From Candidatus Coatesbacteria bacterium RBG_13_66_14 (GTDB lineage Bacteria; RBG-13-66-14), in NCBI GenBank assembly GCA_001774505.1, contig MFAF01000004.1:3586-21509 (forward strand): a stretch of 17,924 nt of DNA, written 5' to 3'. This document shows positions 7,523-15,554 of the stretch, one piece after another. The position numbers were made by a program, and so were the translations under genes. Position 1 is the stretch's first letter. Each line of letters starts with the position of its first letter. The notes beneath the pieces are model-generated. The model saw only the letters and a program-made list of their open reading frames with translations, had not been told where the DNA came from and ran no database searches.

Positions 7523-8269
7523 TCACGGCTCGTCGGAATCCAGGTAGTTGTCCAGGAGGATCTTCGCCTGGCGGTGGTTGGGGTTTATCTCCAGGGCTCG
7601 ACGGAGCTTTGCAATCGCCTTGGGCATCTGGTAGAGGCAGCTATAGGCGTAGCCCATGTGGTACATGAGCGCCGGGTCGTCGGGGTTGCGCTCCTCGACC
7701 TCCTGGAAATTCTCGATGGCCTTGGCGTACTCCCCCAGGGCGTTGCAGACTATCCCCAAGTGGTAGTTGGCGATACGCGATTCGGGGTGGAGCTCGATGA
7801 GCTTCTCGTTGTACTCCTTGGCTCGGGGCAGGTCTCCCATGTGGTAGTAGGCGATTCCCAGCCAGTAGTAGGCCATGGCGAAGTCGGGGTCGGACTCGAG
7901 ACAGCGCCGCAGGGCCTCCACTGCCTTGCCGACATAGCCGCCCCGGTAGTACGCGACGCCGAGGGCGTACCAGGTGAAGCTCTGGCTATCGTCGAGCTCC
8001 AGGGAGTGCTTGAGGGTCGCGACGGCCTTGTCCGGCTCCCCGTGCAGGTAGTACAGGTCACCGAGGCTCTTGAAAACGGAAGGGTCGCCCGGCAGGAGCC
8101 CCGCCGCCTTCTCGTAGGCCTCTATGGCGTCGAGTATTTTGCCCCGGGAGCGGAAGCGGGCCCCCTCCCGGCGGAAGCACTCACCGTCCTTCTCCCCCAG
8201 AATCTCGCCGCAGTACGGGCAGTACTTAAAGTCCGGCGCCGCTTCCCGGCCGCAGCTCGCGCAGTTCAT
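7523..8269 (-). CDS. Zinc-ribbon TPR repeat protein
   Basis: The 248-residue protein starts with a small zinc ribbon with Cys at residues 3, 6, 17 and 20 (CASC and CPYC pairs). About six tetratricopeptide repeats then fill residues 30-240, recognisable by the W/Y-x-x-L-G-x-x-Y-Y pattern in helix A and A-x-x-x-x-x-x-x-L-x-x-x-P in helix B (for example YYWLGIAYYHMGDLPRA). No signal peptide or membrane segment is visible, so it should be cytoplasmic. TPR domains bind proteins or peptides; the partner is unknown. Its ribosome binding site AGGAGG begins within the stop codon of the isocitrate dehydrogenase gene (TAGGAGG), with only 8 bases between stop and start, so the two are co-transcribed and probably coupled. 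A strong terminator follows. Its place as the last gene of a metabolic operon is notable but unexplained. Confidence 0.88.
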   Translation of the reverse strand: MNCASCGREAAPDFKYCPYCGEILGEKDGECFRREGARFRSRGKILDAIEAYEKAAGLLPGDPSVFKSLGDLYYLHGEPDKAVATLKHSLELDDSQSFTWYALGVAYYRGGYVGKAVEALRRCLESDPDFAMAYYWLGIAYYHMGDLPRAKEYNEKLIELHPESRIANYHLGIVCNALGEYAKAIENFQEVEERNPDDPALMYHMGYAYSCLYQMPKAIAKLRRALEINPNHRQAKILLDNYLDSDEP

Positions 8270-8277
8270 CGGTCCTC

Positions 8278-9561
<1,284 letters not shown>

Positions 9562-9621
9562 GTTCTCCTTACGGATTGCGTAGTGGCCTATCTTTAGGTC
9601 GGTCCGCGGGCGAGGGACTTA

Positions 9622-9669
9622 AGCCCCGCCCCTACAGGCCTACGGGCGCCCGTAGAAGGGCGCCCCTAC
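9622..9669. repeat. GTAGGGGCG-type intergenic repeat with 16-bp palindrome
   Basis: The segment contains AGCCCCGCCCCTAC (9622-9635, identical to 11629-11642), a perfect 16-bp palindrome CTACGGGCGCCCGTAG (9640-9655) and GGGCGCCCCTAC (9658-9669, one base short of a match to 11646-11658). Its right end overlaps the stop codon of the LeuD-like gene (9666-9668). It belongs to the same repeat family as the element at 11531-11700. Confidence 0.7.
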
Positions 9670-10196
9670 AGTTTGAAGGTTCCGTGCTTGACTATGTGCT
9701 CGGTGAGGCCGCCGTCGGCCAGAAGGGCGCGCATGGAGTCCGGGATCGGGGTGAAGCGAAGCTCGGTGCTTTTGGTAAGGTCCCGAATGACGCCCGAACC
9801 TAGGTTCACCTCGAGCTCGTCACCCTCCTCGATGCCGTCGGTGTCGCACACCAGGGCGGGCAGCCCCACGTTGAACGAGTTGCGGTAGAAGATGCGGGCG
9901 AAGGATTTCGCCAGCACCGCCGCCACGCCGCACTCTCGGATAACGCGGGGGGCGTGCTCGCGGGAGGAGCCCAGGCCGAAGTTGCGCCCGCCCACCACGA
10001 AGTCCCCCGGCTTGACCCGAGAGGCGAAGGTGGGGTCGGCGTCCTCCAGGGTGTGCTCGGCCAACTTCGGCAGGTCGTTGCGGAGGTGGAAGTAGCGCCC
10101 CGGGGCGATGTGGTCGGTGGAGATGTCGTCGCCGAACTTGAACGCCCGGCCTTTTGCCAGGGGCATAGCTCGCTTCGCTCGGTTCAGTGCGTCCAC
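9666..10196 (-). CDS. LeuD/HacB-family hydro-lyase small subunit, probably aconitase small subunit
   Basis: The 176-residue protein is the swivelling domain of two-subunit aconitase-family enzymes: FGDDISTDHIAPGRY near residues 21-35, GRNFGLGSSREHAP in the middle and AKSFARIFYRNSFNVGLP after it. It should pair with the large subunit encoded 25 bases upstream. The specificity loop after the GRY reads FHLRNDLPKLAEHT rather than the YLxx-type loops of characterised isopropylmalate and homoaconitate enzymes; with citrate synthase-like and isocitrate dehydrogenase genes on either side this favours citrate/isocitrate as substrate (inference). The start is a GTG at 10196 with AAGGAGG seven bases upstream. 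Codons 5-11 contain a copy of a dispersed 21-bp repeat, so the first ten residues look like a late addition; a later ATG at 10166 starts where the family begins but lacks a good binding site. Confidence 0.88.
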   Translation of the reverse strand: MDALNRAKRAMPLAKGRAFKFGDDISTDHIAPGRYFHLRNDLPKLAEHTLEDADPTFASRVKPGDFVVGGRNFGLGSSREHAPRVIRECGVAAVLAKSFARIFYRNSFNVGLPALVCDTDGIEEGDELEVNLGSGVIRDLTKSTELRFTPIPDSMRALLADGGLTEHIVKHGTFKL

Positions 10197-10221
10197 GTGC
10201 GATCCTCCTTGCCCGTCGGGC

Positions 10222-11472
10222 TCAGGCCCGGCGGGGGTCGGTGATTTCCCCGGCCAGCGCCGAGGCGGCCACCGTCGCCGGCGAGGCGAGGTAGATGAAC
10301 CCCTCGGGGTTGCCCATGCGACCGTGGAAGTTGCGGTTCTGGGTGGCGATGCAGACCTCGCCGTCGCCCAGGACCCCCTGGTGGATGCCCACGCAGGGCC
10401 CGCATCCGGGGGGCAGCACCGTCGCGCCCGCGTCCACGAAGATCCCCAGCAACCCCTCGTCGAGGGCGGCCCGGTACACCTTCCGCGAGGCGGGGCAGAT
10501 TAAAAACCGCACGCCGGGGGCCGTCTTTTTGCCCTCGACGATTCCCGCGGCGATGGAGAGGTCGTCCAGGCGGCCGTTGGTGCAGGTGCCTAAAAAGGCC
10601 TGGTGGATTTTTATCCCCTGGGCCTCGCCCACGGGCCGCGTGTTGTCCACGGTGTGGGGGAAGCTCACCGTGGGCTCGAGCTTTCCCAGATCGAAAGTGA
10701 ATGTTTTCTCGTACACCGCGTCGGTATCGGGAGCGATGGGGGAAAAATCCCCCGGCCGTCCCATTTCGGTGAGGAACTCCTTCGTCTTCGCGTCGGCGGC
10801 GAAGATGCCGGCCTTGGCCCCGGCCTCCACCGACATGTTCGCCAGGGTGAAGCGCTCGGACATGGTGAGCCCCGACGCCCCGGGCCCGGTGAAGTCGAGG
10901 GACTTGTAGGTCGCACCGTCGGCGCCGATGCGCCCGATGATCGTGAGCATCAGGTCCTTGGCGTACACCCCGGGGGTGAAGGAGCCGGCGAGCTCGATCT
11001 TGAAGCTCTCCGGCACGCGCAGCCAGACCTTGCCCAGCGCTATGGCGAAGGCCACGTCGGTGGAGCCCATGCCGGTGGCGAAGGCCCCCAGGGCGCCCGC
11101 GGTGACGGTGTGGGAATCCGCCCCGACGAGGAGGTCGCCGGGGCGGATGTAATCCTCGACCATGCGCTGGTGGCAGACGCCCTCGCCGATCTCGGAGACT
11201 ATCACGCCGGTCTTTCGGGCGAAGTCCCGCAGGATGGCGTGGGCGTTGGAAAGCTCCTTGCGCGGGCTGGGCGAGGCGTGGTCCAGGAAGATGACCGTCC
11301 GTTCGGGGTGGGCGGCCTGGACCTTCCCGGCCTTCTCCAGCTCACGCACCGCCAGGGGGCCGGTTCCGTCCTGGACCAGGGCGGCGTCCACGTCGGCGAT
11401 GACCAGCTCCCCCGGCGCGGCCGGTCCGCCCGAGTGGGCGGAGATGATTTTTTCGGCGAGTGTCTGTCCCAT
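10222..11472 (-). CDS. LeuC/HacA-family hydro-lyase large subunit, probably aconitase large subunit
   Basis: The 416-residue protein holds the [4Fe-4S] cluster of aconitase-family dehydratases: Cys297 in GTCTNGR and Cys357/Cys360 in PPGCGPCVG. It also has the family motifs FLDHASPSP, ADSHTVTAGALGAFATGMGSTD and CPASR. Length fits the short LeuC/HacA type of about 420 residues, not the 750-900-residue aconitases. I chose the ATG at 11472 because AGGAG lies four bases upstream; the frame is open nine codons further but has no binding site there. Enzymes of this type act on isopropylmalate, homocitrate, methylmalate or citrate. No other leucine-pathway gene is present, while a Re-citrate-synthase-like gene precedes it and icd follows, so I infer citrate to isocitrate. 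Generic annotation would call it 3-isopropylmalate dehydratase. Confidence 0.88.
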   Translation of the reverse strand: MGQTLAEKIISAHSGGPAAPGELVIADVDAALVQDGTGPLAVRELEKAGKVQAAHPERTVIFLDHASPSPRKELSNAHAILRDFARKTGVIVSEIGEGVCHQRMVEDYIRPGDLLVGADSHTVTAGALGAFATGMGSTDVAFAIALGKVWLRVPESFKIELAGSFTPGVYAKDLMLTIIGRIGADGATYKSLDFTGPGASGLTMSERFTLANMSVEAGAKAGIFAADAKTKEFLTEMGRPGDFSPIAPDTDAVYEKTFTFDLGKLEPTVSFPHTVDNTRPVGEAQGIKIHQAFLGTCTNGRLDDLSIAAGIVEGKKTAPGVRFLICPASRKVYRAALDEGLLGIFVDAGATVLPPGCGPCVGIHQGVLGDGEVCIATQNRNFHGRMGNPEGFIYLASPATVAASALAGEITDPRRA

Positions 11473-11530
11473 GGGGCTCCTATAACACAGAGGAGACAAG
11501 GGGTTACGCCCAAGCCCGGCGGGGAGATAA

Positions 11531-11700
11531 ACGAGCGAACCGAGCGAACCGAGCGAAGCCGTAGGGGCGGGGCTCGTAGGGGCGACCCGTAGGACGAGTC
11601 CTCTGCGGTCGCCCGCGGGCGGGGACAGAGCCCCGCCCCTACTACGGGTCGCCCCTACACGGCAAACCGAGCGAACCGAGCTATGTGAAGCAAACCGAGC
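11531..11700. repeat. Compound intergenic repeat element with interleaved inverted repeats
   Basis: Most of the 260-base gap between two operon genes is repeats. Left flank: three tandem copies of a 9-bp CGAGCGAAC unit (11532-11558). Core: A = GTAGGGGCGGGGCTC (11561-11575), B = GTAGGGGCGACCCGTAG (11576-11592), then the exact reverse complements A' (11628-11642) and B' (11642-11658), in the order A-B-A'-B'. Right flank: more CGAGCGAAC-type units, including 11665-11685. No open frame of note lies inside. It resembles short dispersed intergenic repeats common in GC-rich genomes; mobility is inferred. Confidence 0.8.
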
Positions 11701-11732
11701 TACGTCTCTGGCGAACCCCCCTGCCTTCCGTC

Positions 11733-13166
11733 CTACTGCTGGGTGTCCTGGACGAAGAAGCCGGTGCGGCGGAGCCTGTCCACCTCCTCCTTCATCGCGG
11801 GGAACTCCTTGGCCACGATCTCGATCATCTCCTGCTGGGAGATGGAGGTGGTGCGGCCCTCCTCGTACTGCTTCTCGACCCAGGCGGCGACGCGCGCGAC
11901 CCGCTCGTCGTTCTTGTCTACCTTGTCCGCCCCCTTGGCCCCGGAGAGGAAAGACTGGATCCAGTAGGCGATGCCGGCGAGGCCTGACTTGTCGGTGATG
12001 GCGATTCCAGGGGGTCGGTTAAGTATCTTGGTGGTGTCGAAAATGTTGTAGATCTCCTCGTCCTTGGAGAGCCCGTCGGCGTGGATGCCGGCGCTCGTCG
12101 TGTTGAAGCTCGCCCCCACGAAGGGCATGTTCGAGGGTATCTTCCGATGGGGGAAGTTCATCTGGTAGTAGTCGGTGATGTCGTGGATGGCGACGGTGTT
12201 CATCCCGTCCAGGGTGCCCCGCAGGCCGGCGTACTCGAAGACCAGGCCCTCGATGGGTGTGTTGCCGGTGCGCTCGCCGTAGCCCAGCAAGGTCCCGTTG
12301 GCGTACATACAGCCGTAGAGCCAGGCCGTGCTGGCGTTGATGAGCACCTTGTAGAAGTCGTTGTGGCCGTGCCACTCGAGCTGGGATTTGGGGACGCCGG
12401 CCTCATGGTGCAGGCCGTACACCAGCTTGGGCACGCTGCGCGGCAGCGCGGCGCCGGCGTACGGCACCCCGTATCCCATCGTGTCGCACAGGCGAATGGT
12501 GATCGGTATCTTGGCTTCTTTGGAGCGCTCCATCAGCACCTGGGCGAAGGGGATGACGCAGCCGTAGTAATCGGCGCGGGTGATGTCCTCAAAGTGGCAG
12601 CGGATCTCGATACCGTCGGCGAGCGCCGCGTCCACCACCTTGAGGAAGCCGTCCACGGCCTGCTGGCGGGTCTTCTTGAACTTGCGGTAGATGTGGTAGT
12701 CGGAGATGGAGGTGAGAACGCCGGTCTCCTTGAGGCCCATGCCCTTTAAAAGATGGAAATCGCCGATGCTGGCGCGGATCCAGGCCGTCACCTTGGGATA
12801 GTCGTACCCCAGGTCCAGGCACTGCCGCACCGCCTCGCGGTCCTTCTCCGTGTAGAGGAAGAACTCGCTCTTGCGCAGGATGCCCTTCGGGCCCGAGAGC
12901 TTGTGCTCGAGCTTGAAAAGGTCCACGGTCTGCTTGACCGTATAGGGCGGCCTGGCCTGCTGGCCGTCGCGGAAGGTGGTGCTGGTGATGTAAATCTCGT
13001 CGGGGGGGTCCAACGGCACGTCTTTGCCGTCGAAGGGGATCATCGGGGGCTCGGTATAGGGGAACGCCTCGCGGAACAACTCCGGCTCGGCTCTGTCGGC
13101 GACGTCCATCTTCTTGCCGGTCGGTTCCCGCCAGATGCTCTTTTTTTCCTTGATAAACCAGCTCAT
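11733..13166 (-). CDS. Re-citrate synthase-like enzyme (isopropylmalate/homocitrate synthase family)
   Basis: The 477-residue protein is a DRE-TIM (HMGL-like) condensing enzyme: STTFRDGQQARPPYT near residues 62-76 (Arg66 and metal Asp67), HFEDITRADYYG near 191-202, CDTMGYGVPYAGAA, the metal His pair in EWHGHND (264-270), and GERTGN near 297-302. It lacks the LeuA C-terminal regulatory domain, so leucine-type feedback control is not expected. Residues 1-55 form an extension before the barrel. The family includes homocitrate synthase, isopropylmalate synthase and the Re-citrate synthase of Clostridium kluyveri. Position in an operon with an aconitase-type hydro-lyase and NADP-isocitrate dehydrogenase favours citrate synthesis from acetyl-CoA and oxaloacetate. 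GGGAGG lies five bases before the ATG. It is first in the operon, with a strong promoter about 145 bases upstream. Homocitrate synthase is the main alternative. Confidence 0.8.
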   Translation of the reverse strand: MSWFIKEKKSIWREPTGKKMDVADRAEPELFREAFPYTEPPMIPFDGKDVPLDPPDEIYITSTTFRDGQQARPPYTVKQTVDLFKLEHKLSGPKGILRKSEFFLYTEKDREAVRQCLDLGYDYPKVTAWIRASIGDFHLLKGMGLKETGVLTSISDYHIYRKFKKTRQQAVDGFLKVVDAALADGIEIRCHFEDITRADYYGCVIPFAQVLMERSKEAKIPITIRLCDTMGYGVPYAGAALPRSVPKLVYGLHHEAGVPKSQLEWHGHNDFYKVLINASTAWLYGCMYANGTLLGYGERTGNTPIEGLVFEYAGLRGTLDGMNTVAIHDITDYYQMNFPHRKIPSNMPFVGASFNTTSAGIHADGLSKDEEIYNIFDTTKILNRPPGIAITDKSGLAGIAYWIQSFLSGAKGADKVDKNDERVARVAAWVEKQYEEGRTTSISQQEMIEIVAKEFPAMKEEVDRLRRTGFFVQDTQQ

Positions 13167-13311
13167 CTCATCCTCCCGGTGTTCACAAACAAGGACCGTT
13201 TTTCATGCCCTATCGAACTTCAAGAAGGGATTGATTGCGGAGAGCGCTCGATTGAAGCGGCGGGGATGATGAACTGAACGTCGGGGGATACTCCAGACGA
13301 GCGCACACGCG

Positions 13312-13340
13312 AGAATACGGTACAAGGTCGGTATTGTCAA
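13312..13340 (-). promoter_or_regulatory. Strong sigma70-type promoter of the citrate/2-oxoglutarate operon
   Basis: On the minus strand a perfect TTGACA (13335-13340) is separated by 17 bases from TATTCT (13312-13317, four of six matches). Transcription should start near 13304, giving a leader of about 138 bases before the ATG at 13166. I see no riboswitch or attenuator fold in that leader by eye. This promoter accounts for most of the 303-base gap 13167-13469. Confidence 0.72.
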
Positions 13341-13388
13341 GGGGAAGAGTGGGTTTACGGAGAGACGACCCGAGGAGACAAGTTTAAA

Positions 13389-13410
13389 TTACACAATAAG
13401 TTACACAATA
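13389..13410. repeat. Two 10-bp direct repeats upstream of the operon promoter
   Basis: TTACACAATA occurs at 13389-13398 and again at 13401-13410, a 12-bp period close to one helical turn. It lies 49-70 bases upstream of the -35 box at 13340, a usual place for an activator site. The repeats are AT-rich against a GC-rich background. A regulatory role is inference. Confidence 0.5.
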
Positions 13411-13469
13411 CGGTTCCCCACGTGCGAACGGACGGGGGAGAGTATCGGAGAAAATTTTCACGACCTGGG

Positions 13470-14627
13470 TCACAACCCGAGCCTCTCCGCCGCCAGGTCC
13501 CGGCCCGCGACCATATTGGAGAGCTTGGCGAAGGCCACCTCCCAGGTGCGCGTCCGCAGGCCGCAGTCCGGCGCCACGAAGACGCGCCCCGGGTCCCCGA
13601 CGACCTCGCAGGCGAAAAGGATGCGGTCGCGAATCAGCTCCGGCGGCTCGATGAAGTCGGTGTGCACGTCCAGTACGCCCAGCCCCACGACGAAGGCGGT
13701 GCCCTTGAGGAAGTCGAGGATGCCGTAGCCGATCCTCTTATCCTTCGAAACGCCGGGCTCCCGGGAGTCGCGGTTGGCGTACTCCAGGTGGACTTCGTCG
13801 AGCACGCCCTCGAGCTCGGTGAGCCGGGGGAAGAGGAGGTCGTAGTTCGAGAAGCAGATGTGGACGGTGAAGAAGGCTTTCCCCGCCAGGTCGCCGACGC
13901 TCAGGCGGGTGGCCTCGATAAACTCCGGTATCTCGTCTCGCTTGGTGGTGGCGGCGGGCTCGTCAATCTGTAGGAACCGGGCGCCCGCCTCGTGGAGGGA
14001 GCACAGGTTGGGATGGACGATGTCCCCGGCCACGTCGTAGAGGAACCGCGCCCGCGCTTCTTTTCGGGTTTGGCCGACGTCCCGGGCGCCGGGGGCGACG
14101 CCGCCGCCGTAGTGCTCGTCGAAGGACCAGTCCACCAGCGTGTAGGCGCCGGTAACCGGAATCTTGACCTCCCGCCGGGCGAAGGAGGCGATGGTCCGGT
14201 ACTCTTCGGTGTGGTAGGGCGCCTCGAGCGAGGGCCGGGCAACGCAGGAGGCCTTGCGGTAGTACTTGTCGTCGAAGCTGCGCACGTGGCCCCGGAAGGC
14301 GAAGCCGCCCATCCGGCGAACCGGGTACTCGTACATCTCCACCCGGTGCTGTTCGCCGTCCCAGACCAGGTCGAGCCCCGCCCGCTCCTGGAGACGGACG
14401 CCAAAGAGGGAGGAGAATCGGACGATGCGGTCCTTCTCCTCGGCGGTGAAGCCGTCCCGCTTGGCCAGGAGTTCTAGAAGCTCGTCCTGCTCCTCGACGC
14501 CCAGACGCCCACCCCACTCTCGGGCGTGCTCGAGGTCGTTGTCGTCCAGGGGTTTTCCGCGGAAGGGCTTGACCCGCCAGGGAGGCTTGGCCATGGAGCC
14601 GATCTCGTGCGTGAAAAGCGGCCTCAT
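13470..14627 (-). CDS. Split cobalamin-independent methionine synthase, catalytic (MetE C-terminal) half
   Basis: The 385-residue protein matches the catalytic barrel of MetE, which transfers a methyl group to homocysteine. All four zinc ligands of the family are visible: His256 and Cys258 in TVHICFSN, Glu282 in VHLEYANRDS and Cys355 in APDCGLRTRTW. LQIDEPA near 219-225 holds the Asp expected to contact homocysteine, and GLGVLDVHTDFIEPP is the usual late strand. E. coli MetE has about 750 residues with two barrels; here the N-terminal barrel is a separate gene immediately upstream. Its ATG at 14627 shares one base with that gene's TGA (TGATG), and a GTG one codon earlier is possible; GGGAG lies eight bases before the ATG. 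Translational coupling suggests a fixed-ratio complex. The methyl donor could be methyltetrahydrofolate or a corrinoid protein, as in the core synthases. Confidence 0.88.
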   Translation of the reverse strand: MRPLFTHEIGSMAKPPWRVKPFRGKPLDDNDLEHAREWGGRLGVEEQDELLELLAKRDGFTAEEKDRIVRFSSLFGVRLQERAGLDLVWDGEQHRVEMYEYPVRRMGGFAFRGHVRSFDDKYYRKASCVARPSLEAPYHTEEYRTIASFARREVKIPVTGAYTLVDWSFDEHYGGGVAPGARDVGQTRKEARARFLYDVAGDIVHPNLCSLHEAGARFLQIDEPAATTKRDEIPEFIEATRLSVGDLAGKAFFTVHICFSNYDLLFPRLTELEGVLDEVHLEYANRDSREPGVSKDKRIGYGILDFLKGTAFVVGLGVLDVHTDFIEPPELIRDRILFACEVVGDPGRVFVAPDCGLRTRTWEVAFAKLSNMVAGRDLAAERLGL

Positions 14628-15553
14628 CACAGTGACTCCCGCAGGTTAGCGACCTTGGCCTCCAGCACGGCCCGGGGGAGGAGCTCCGCCGGCCCGTTGG
14701 GCGTCAGGTGGATTTTATCTTCCGGCAGTCCGCCGCGCAGACGCGACCTAACACCCCGCAAAACGTCGGGGGATTCGACGAGCGTCGAGCCGGTGGAGAG
14801 GACGCCCGCCAGGAGGGCCTTGCCCTCCGGAAGGCTGCCGAGGACGTCGTCGAGCGTGTTGGCGTAGAGGTCCACCCCGAATCCGTCCGCAGGCAGACTG
14901 AAGAAATATTCCCCATCACCGCCCAGGGGGAAGAAGGCGCTCACCAGGTAAATAGGCGTCGGGGACATGGCCTTGAGCCGCTCGATGAAACCCGCGCCGA
15001 CGCGGCGGTCCTCGCCTGAAAAGTTACGGTAGCCGAAGCCGGGCTCGAAGAGGCACAGGACCTTGTTCGGCAGCTTCACCAGGGGCTCCGCCGCATCCGC
15101 TAAAATCTCGGCGATTCGCTGCAGGCCGAGGCCCCGGGAATAATCGCGGAAGACGAAGGGGAAGGGAAGGGTGAAAACCAGCCCCTCCTCTTTTTTGAAG
15201 AGGCCGTCGGCCAGGAAGTAACGGCGGACCCAGTCATCGAGACGGGATCCTTCAACCGCGGCGTCCGGGGGAAGATCGAGGGTGCGCCAGAAGGTATTGG
15301 TCTCGAAGAACCGCGCCAAGCCTCCCACCGCGCAGCCGGGGATGATTTCCGCGAAGGGACGCAGCAGGTCGCCCCAGGCGAGCAGGCCGGGTGAAACGTA
15401 AGGCAGCCCATCCTGGAGGCGCCGCAGGCCCTCCGCGTCGGCCCGCCTCACCTCCTCGAGCTCCCGCCGGAGGATCCGCCCCCGCTCGAAATCCCGCGTG
15501 GCGCGGACCAGCCCCTCCGAACGCGGCATGATACCGGGCAGGAGAACTTCCAT
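14627..15553 (-). CDS. MetE N-terminal-half homologue (methionine synthase partner protein)
   Basis: The 308-residue protein resembles the N-terminal barrel of MetE and of split archaeal MetE. It has MPRSEGLVRATRDFERGRI at residues 9-27, PYVSPGLLAWGDLLRPFAEI near 51-70 and the GGLARFFETNTFWR block at 77-90, equivalent to the WFDTNYHY region of full-length MetE. No zinc-binding His-x-Cys motif is present, as expected for this half, so it is unlikely to catalyse transfer alone; in full-length MetE this barrel helps bind the folate donor. It sits between a MetF-like gene one base upstream and the catalytic-half gene that it overlaps. Its ATG at 15553 follows the TGA of the upstream gene directly. 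Role as the second half of a two-protein methionine synthase is inferred from similarity and coupling. Confidence 0.82.
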   Translation of the reverse strand: MEVLLPGIMPRSEGLVRATRDFERGRILRRELEEVRRADAEGLRRLQDGLPYVSPGLLAWGDLLRPFAEIIPGCAVGGLARFFETNTFWRTLDLPPDAAVEGSRLDDWVRRYFLADGLFKKEEGLVFTLPFPFVFRDYSRGLGLQRIAEILADAAEPLVKLPNKVLCLFEPGFGYRNFSGEDRRVGAGFIERLKAMSPTPIYLVSAFFPLGGDGEYFFSLPADGFGVDLYANTLDDVLGSLPEGKALLAGVLSTGSTLVESPDVLRGVRSRLRGGLPEDKIHLTPNGPAELLPRAVLEAKVANLRESL

Positions 15554-15554
15554 G

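Noticed and set aside
7245..7526. Possible 93-residue minus-strand gene in the gap
   Set aside because: It contains the operon terminator inside it, overlaps the TPR gene end and has no recognisable domain or binding site.
11531..11700. CRISPR array
   Set aside because: Repeats are short, unevenly spaced and include inverted arms; there are no regular spacers and no cas genes.
9666..13166. Lysine aminoadipate pathway reading (homocitrate synthase, homoaconitase, homoisocitrate dehydrogenase)
   Set aside because: The dehydrogenase is a full-length isocitrate type with E. coli-like substrate and NADP residues, whereas homoisocitrate dehydrogenases are shorter; no lysX/lysW genes are present. 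Kept as an alternative for the condensing enzyme only.
13455..13482. Terminator for the split MetE cluster
   Set aside because: A GGGT/ACCC hairpin overlaps the stop codon but is only four pairs long and is followed by a mixed A/T palindrome rather than a T-run.
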